Assembly: GCA_946699065.1 (NCBI GenBank)
Contig: CAMPDV010000307.1
Location: 124,001 to 188,000 of the forward strand
DNA length: 64,000 bases
From: Loxodes magnus
Lineage: Eukaryota > Ciliophora > Karyorelictea > Loxodida > Loxodidae
Direction: 5' to 3'
Below, one piece after another: positions 59,530 through 64,000 of this stretch. Under the pieces are notes generated by a model that saw only the letters and a program-made list of their open reading frames with translations, did not search any database and was not told where the DNA came from. Position 1 is the first letter of the stretch, and the number at the start of each line of letters is the position of its first letter. The translations under genes were made by a program, and so were the position numbers.

Positions 59530-60229
59530 TAATTATTAATTATCTCTTAAAGTTCAAATTAAGTATCAAAAAGGATATAGAACATTCATATTTCGAAATT
59601 ATCAAAATAATTAAGCAATGCTTTACCTCTAATACATTTTACTTGAATTGGAGATTCATATGCTCTTGTTTTACGAAAGAATAAATCAGATTATAAAGTT
59701 TTATACTAAATTTAAGTTGATTAGTATGTATTTAATGCTACTCGATAGTCAATAAGATGGCCTAACTCTGATTTTTTTTAAAAGCTAACGAAGAAGAATG
59801 AAGAGCTAGGATTGAAATTAACTAAAATAATAGAAAAAGGCGTGAGAGGCAAATTATTAAAAGCTAAGGAGATAAAACATTATGAATTATTGATATAAAA
59901 TGATGACATAATAATATGCGGCTCAAATGGATTCTTTGATAATATGTAGAATGAGAATATATTGCAGATAGTAAACAAGCAGAAACAAATACATTTGTAC
60001 AAATTATCTAAAAAGTAATGTAAAAAAGTATGAAATTAAAATTAAAAAGATTTGTGAAAGAGCATACAAGTAATCAAGGAGAAAAATTGGAGGAAAGAAA
60101 GAAGATTTCATAGTGGTAGTGATTAGAAAGAACTAGAAGTTATTGAAGATAATATTATAAATATGTTTATTTCATTTTTTTATTTATATCAGCATTCAAT
60201 TTTTTTAATAGCATCAAATTTAAAATTGA
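59530..60229 (+). pseudogene. PTC7-type PP2C protein phosphatase, decayed
   Basis: Plus-strand readings keep the C-terminal half of PTC7-like metal-dependent phosphatases in order: GDSYALVLRKN (family LGDSG), VDQYVFNATRQ (family Q-x-H-x-F-N-T-P-x-Q), NDDIIICGSNGFFDNM at about 59902-59950 (family GDxIVLGTDGLFDN, with the metal-binding Asp of DG changed to Asn), and IGGKKEDFIVVVIRKN at about 60080-60130 (family GGKxDDITVVVA). A frameshift lies between the last two, near 60050, another near 59640, and TGA codons near 59640, 60030 and 60054. The N-terminal catalytic part (DGVGGW region) is not found upstream. Inactive remnant. Confidence 0.55.
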
Positions 60230-63200
60230 GACAAAGTTATGAAATAATTGAAATGAAAATACAGTCATATATCAATAAAAATTAAAATAAGCTAAGAACT
60301 ACCTTATATAAAACGCAAAATAATTATAATAATTTCTTAATGTTTAATTTTATTTAAAATAAAAATTACTAGGAAGTTTAATTCTAAATAAATAAATTTA
60401 TTTAATGAAATACTAAAACTTCTCTTTCAAATTTTTTACATTTTTAAATATAATAAATATATTTTATTTTTATTTCCTTATTAAACTTATATACATGAAA
60501 TCAAATTAGAAAATAATTTTAAACATAAGAACGAAAAACTTAGAGCTTCCTAGAACAATAAACTTCTGCTTTTAATTAAATGCAAAATTTATAACCCGGA
60601 TTTTTTAACATGATTCATTCTTTTATTAGTTAGTTTCTTGCCGCTAAGGATGAAGAAAAATTTTATGCCTGCAAGTAATTTTAACAAATTTTTTTAATTA
60701 TTTTGGAAAGTTAGAATCTACATTCATTTTTCTGAAATAAAAATAAAGCGTAATTTATTTTAGATATTTTATTTGTCTAATTATTCATTAAAATAACTAA
60801 AATTAAATAAAGTATATCTTTCACTGAAAACAAGGGAAAAACCTATGAAATTTTAGATATGCTAAGATACATATTATTTATAAATAACATCTCTAATATT
60901 ATTGGTTTAGTCTGTTGTTCCTTTGTTAAACTTTGCTATTTTGACAGAATAAAAGATTATTTTACAAAGCATTATTAAATATAGCTTTAGCTTATTAATA
61001 AATGATTGTGTTCTAAAATAGTTTGCTTCGCTAGGAAATACTCCTTTATAAAGCTTTTGAATTACAAAATAAAAGTTAACACTTAGTATATTTGTTGCAG
61101 ATGTATTTAATGATTAAGAATATATATTAATATCTACTAAAATGCAAAGAGAAACTCTTTGAGATATAAATATTTCATGCTTGCATATATGGAATAAGAC
61201 GTTATTTATTTAATTTATTAAAGGATATTTTACTTGCAATAAAGAAAGAAGAATTAAGTTAAATTATAAAATAAAGCTTAGTTAATATACTTTATAGAGT
61301 TTATAATCATCTAAACTTTTTTATATCATATTATCTAACTAATACTGAAGAAAGAGAAACATTTTAAAAATTTGTTTACTTTCTTAGAATTCCCTTAAGT
61401 ATTTTAAAAAATACTATTTTAGATATTATATTAAATTATCATAATTTCATATACTTTTGACTATATTTCTTAGGGATTTATTAAAGATAATATTAACGAA
61501 TATAAGTTATTGTAAGAAAATATTAAATTATATTATTTTATTTTATATCTTTTAAGATAAACTAGTTTATTTTCTTGAAATTAGTTCTTATTAAATCAAA
61601 TTTTAATATGCAAACTAAATATAAGATTATATGCCTATATAAATCCTTTTATTTTATTTAAAAAGATTACTAATTTCATTTTTTATAATTATATCATGGA
61701 CTTAGATCTAAATTATCAATATTTATAGACATAAAATGTTAAATTATATCTCTTCATCTACTACTTTCTTAAAATATTTTATATAAATTTATTAAATTTT
61801 TATTATTTAGTGTCTAGCTTAAAATTAGAAAAATTATTAATTACCTTATTATCTTTTTATGAAGATAGGATATTTCTTTTTATTATCTTAGATTATATTT
61901 ACACTTTAAAAAGCTTAAGGTTTATTACACTAATTTATACTATTATATTTTCCATCTTAATGTTTATGTAAATGTTTATTATCTCTTTTATGAATGTATT
62001 ATGTGAATAATGTTAGTTAGAAATTAAACCATAAATAGCTAACGAAAGTAGAATTTTTGTAATTCTGATTTATTTTATTACTAAAATACTAAAATTTAAG
62101 ATTAAGACTCTTAGTTTAGTTAAAGCTGTAATAAGTCTTTTGAATATGAAGAAGTAATAAAATATTCTAAATTAGACTAATAAAGATGAATAAAGCTTTA
62201 ATTAGTATAAGTTAAGCTAATATAATAAATAAAGGAATAATGGCTCATAATGGAATATATTTCTTTTATATTAGTATAAATGTTTTGTATATATTTAGTA
62301 AACAAAGATATTATTTATAGCTAGCATGTATTTTATATAATTAAAGGATTTTATTATTTATAATATTACTATTTTATATCTAAGCTTTTAGAATCTAATT
62401 CTTTACCTTGCTTACTTTTTAAATAATTGGATTACCAAATTCCTATTGTGAGTTTTATATTAGTGTAATTATATTCTTTAGTAAGGGATTTTCTAAGTTT
62501 TAATCTTATAGCTCAAAAGTTGCTGATATAGATCATATTCATATTAAGTAAATTTCTTAATCTTTTAAATTTCATATTCCTTTTAGAAAGATCAATTAAA
62601 ATTGAGCTACTACTATTTAATCTGACTGCTAGAATATCTCTGTTAATTTTAATATTAAAAGTAAGATAATAAAGAAGAAAAAGCTAAGAGATGTAAATTG
62701 ATGTTTCCTATATTAAGATTTATCAAGTTATAGCAGTTTAGAGTTAATTAATCAGATGGATTATATAATTGGAAGTTGTGAAAATAATTTAAGCCAAGTA
62801 TTACTGAACTAGTTTAACAACATAAGTCAAAGGAATTTTAAAATTATTACTGAGTTAGTTTAAAGTTATTTTCTAATGTCTAAGATAGATTCTTTGAATC
62901 ATTTTCAAACATTTTTGTTTCTTAAAATTTTTTACAAAGTATCGCTTAAAATTATATTAGAATTATCAAAATGCATGTTAAAGGTGACTTTAACGTATAC
63001 CTTAACTTTCTCTATTTCTATCTTTGCTTAAACTAAAAATTAATTAAATAATAAAATAAAAATAATTCTTCTCTACATTTTCACTGTTATAAACTCAATC
63101 AATTATCACTGTTAATATTATAAACATATTACATTCATAAAAATTTAAAACTATGAGGAGATATGAAAACTCTTTAATATTCTAATTAAAATTAAATTAA

Positions 63201-63847
63201 GAAATTAATATTCATATGATTAAGAAGATTATATATAGCTAACCATAATTATAACTTCTCCTAAGTTTATAGAAACTAAGCATTAAAATAGTTATAATAA
63301 AGCTAATATGAGATATTTAGTTTATTTCGTTAATGCTTAACTATTTTTAAATAATTCTCTAATTCATCATTTCTAAGATTTTTATAGTATCATTCAAATT
63401 TATTAATTAGATCACTGCCTAAGATAAGTTCAGACCTTGTATTAAAATATAGAAACTCTGCTTCGGCAAGTTTCAAAAAATATTATTTATAAGAGTAATG
63501 CAGGTATATGAAAATTTCCATCACCATAGTAAAATATACTTTATTGCCATTTAAGTTTAATAATTGAAAGATAGATAAAATAATTTAAGTATTGAGCAGG
63601 GTGGGATTTCTAATTTAATGAAGATATTCATTGCTATTATGCAGTAAGAGCAACTAAGCCTGATATACTAAAATGTTTTATTTCAATTAAAATTTAGATA
63701 TAAGTTAATAGTTCATTTATTATCTATAATAGACATACAATCTTTGCTATATTTATTATTTTTTTATGTAAAAAGTAGATTGAATAAGCATAAACACTTT
63801 AAATAATTATTAACATCAGTTAAATATAATTTGATGTAGTCTATTAC
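60230..63847. other. A+T-rich spacer with one weak coding-like patch
   Basis: A 41-codon plus frame at 60610-60735 (MIHSFISQFLAAKDEEKF) and a patch at 63420-63680 (SSDLVLKYRNSASASFKKY; NEDIHCYYAVRATKP in another frame) are slightly GC-enriched but too short to call. The rest shows nothing. Confidence 0.3.
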
Positions 63848-64000
63848 TCATTCCTTTTATTTTAGTGTTCTTTTAACATATTGCTTGTATTTTTTCGAAT
63901 AACAACTGCAACACATATTTCTTGCGAACACTTTTCTATCACTATGGCCACACTATGCAATTTTGCCTTTCTTCCTTTCACTATGATAACAAACTGAGCA
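63848..64000 (-). CDS. C-terminus of a Cys/His zinc-binding protein (runs off the right edge)
   Basis: The last 51 codons of a minus-strand gene, stop TGA at 63848-63850. They read CSVCYHSERKKGKIAQC, GHSDRKVFARNMCCSCY, SKKYKQYVKRTLKQKE. The C-x2-C, C-x-H and C-x2-C spacing followed by a basic tail is a compact zinc-binding module. A C-x-H-S/T-D-R ... C-x2-C-Y pattern recurs at C-termini of many ciliate and plant proteins (from general knowledge, not searched). Higher GC than the flank and no internal TGA. N-terminal domains lie outside the window. Confidence 0.6.

Noticed and set aside
1-64000. CRISPR arrays, rRNA genes, prokaryotic promoters or ribosome binding sites, telomere repeats
   Set aside because: None seen; the sequence is eukaryotic germline-like DNA and repeated units are dispersed, not arrayed with spacers.

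Overview
The window is about 80% A+T and reads as germline DNA of a Tetrahymena-like ciliate. With the usual code only short ORFs appear. With TAA and TAG read as glutamine, long protein-like frames open that hold recognisable domains: F-box, aldo/keto reductase, otubain, RING, PTC7-type PP2C and CCHC zinc knuckles. The density of mobile elements, duplicated blocks and decayed genes fits the micronucleus-limited, repeat-rich fraction of such a genome. The organism and compartment are inferences; no telomere, rRNA or certain chromosome-breakage site is present.

Layout. 0-0.5 kb: 5' part of an F-box gene leaving the left edge. 2.6-3.5 kb: an ORF1-only retroposon with a 15-bp target duplication. 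3.9-4.4 kb: a broken gene. 4.47-16.87 kb: a 6.2-kb unit in two tandem copies, each with an unrecognised 341-residue gene and an aldo/keto reductase gene. 17.8-19.0 kb: a frameshifted unknown gene. 19.9-28.2 kb: four retroposon copies around a single-pass membrane protein gene with a cysteine-rich C-terminal part. 28.4-29.2 kb: a small unknown gene. 30.4-32.6 kb: the best gene of the window, an otubain domain without its catalytic Cys and His joined to a RING plus IBR-like zinc module. 32.7-33.3 kb: a hydrophobic frame with organelle-like codon use. 35.9-48.7 kb: five more retroposon copies and a C2HC/coiled-coil gene (44.3-45.5 kb). 50.4-50.9 kb: a small unknown gene. 52.3-54.9 kb: two inverted copies of a GC-rich, roughly 300-bp SINE-like element, each with its own target duplication. 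56.3-57.1 kb: a second cysteine-rich membrane gene, paralogous to the one at 22 kb. 59.5-60.2 kb: a decayed PTC7-type phosphatase. 63.85 kb to the right edge: the C-terminus of a zinc-binding protein. Blocks between these are very A+T-rich with no gene I recognise.

The main surprise is the TGA codon. Nearly every gene holds in-frame TGA. Where a family or a paralogous copy allows comparison, TGA usually stands for tryptophan: the HWP motif of the reductase, the F-box tail Trp, and at least three sites where sister retroposon copies have TGG in one and TGA in the other. Either TGA is decoded as Trp (and also used as stop), or a strong G-to-A decay acts here. In this code TGG is the commonest codon one transition away from a stop, so decay alone could give the pattern.
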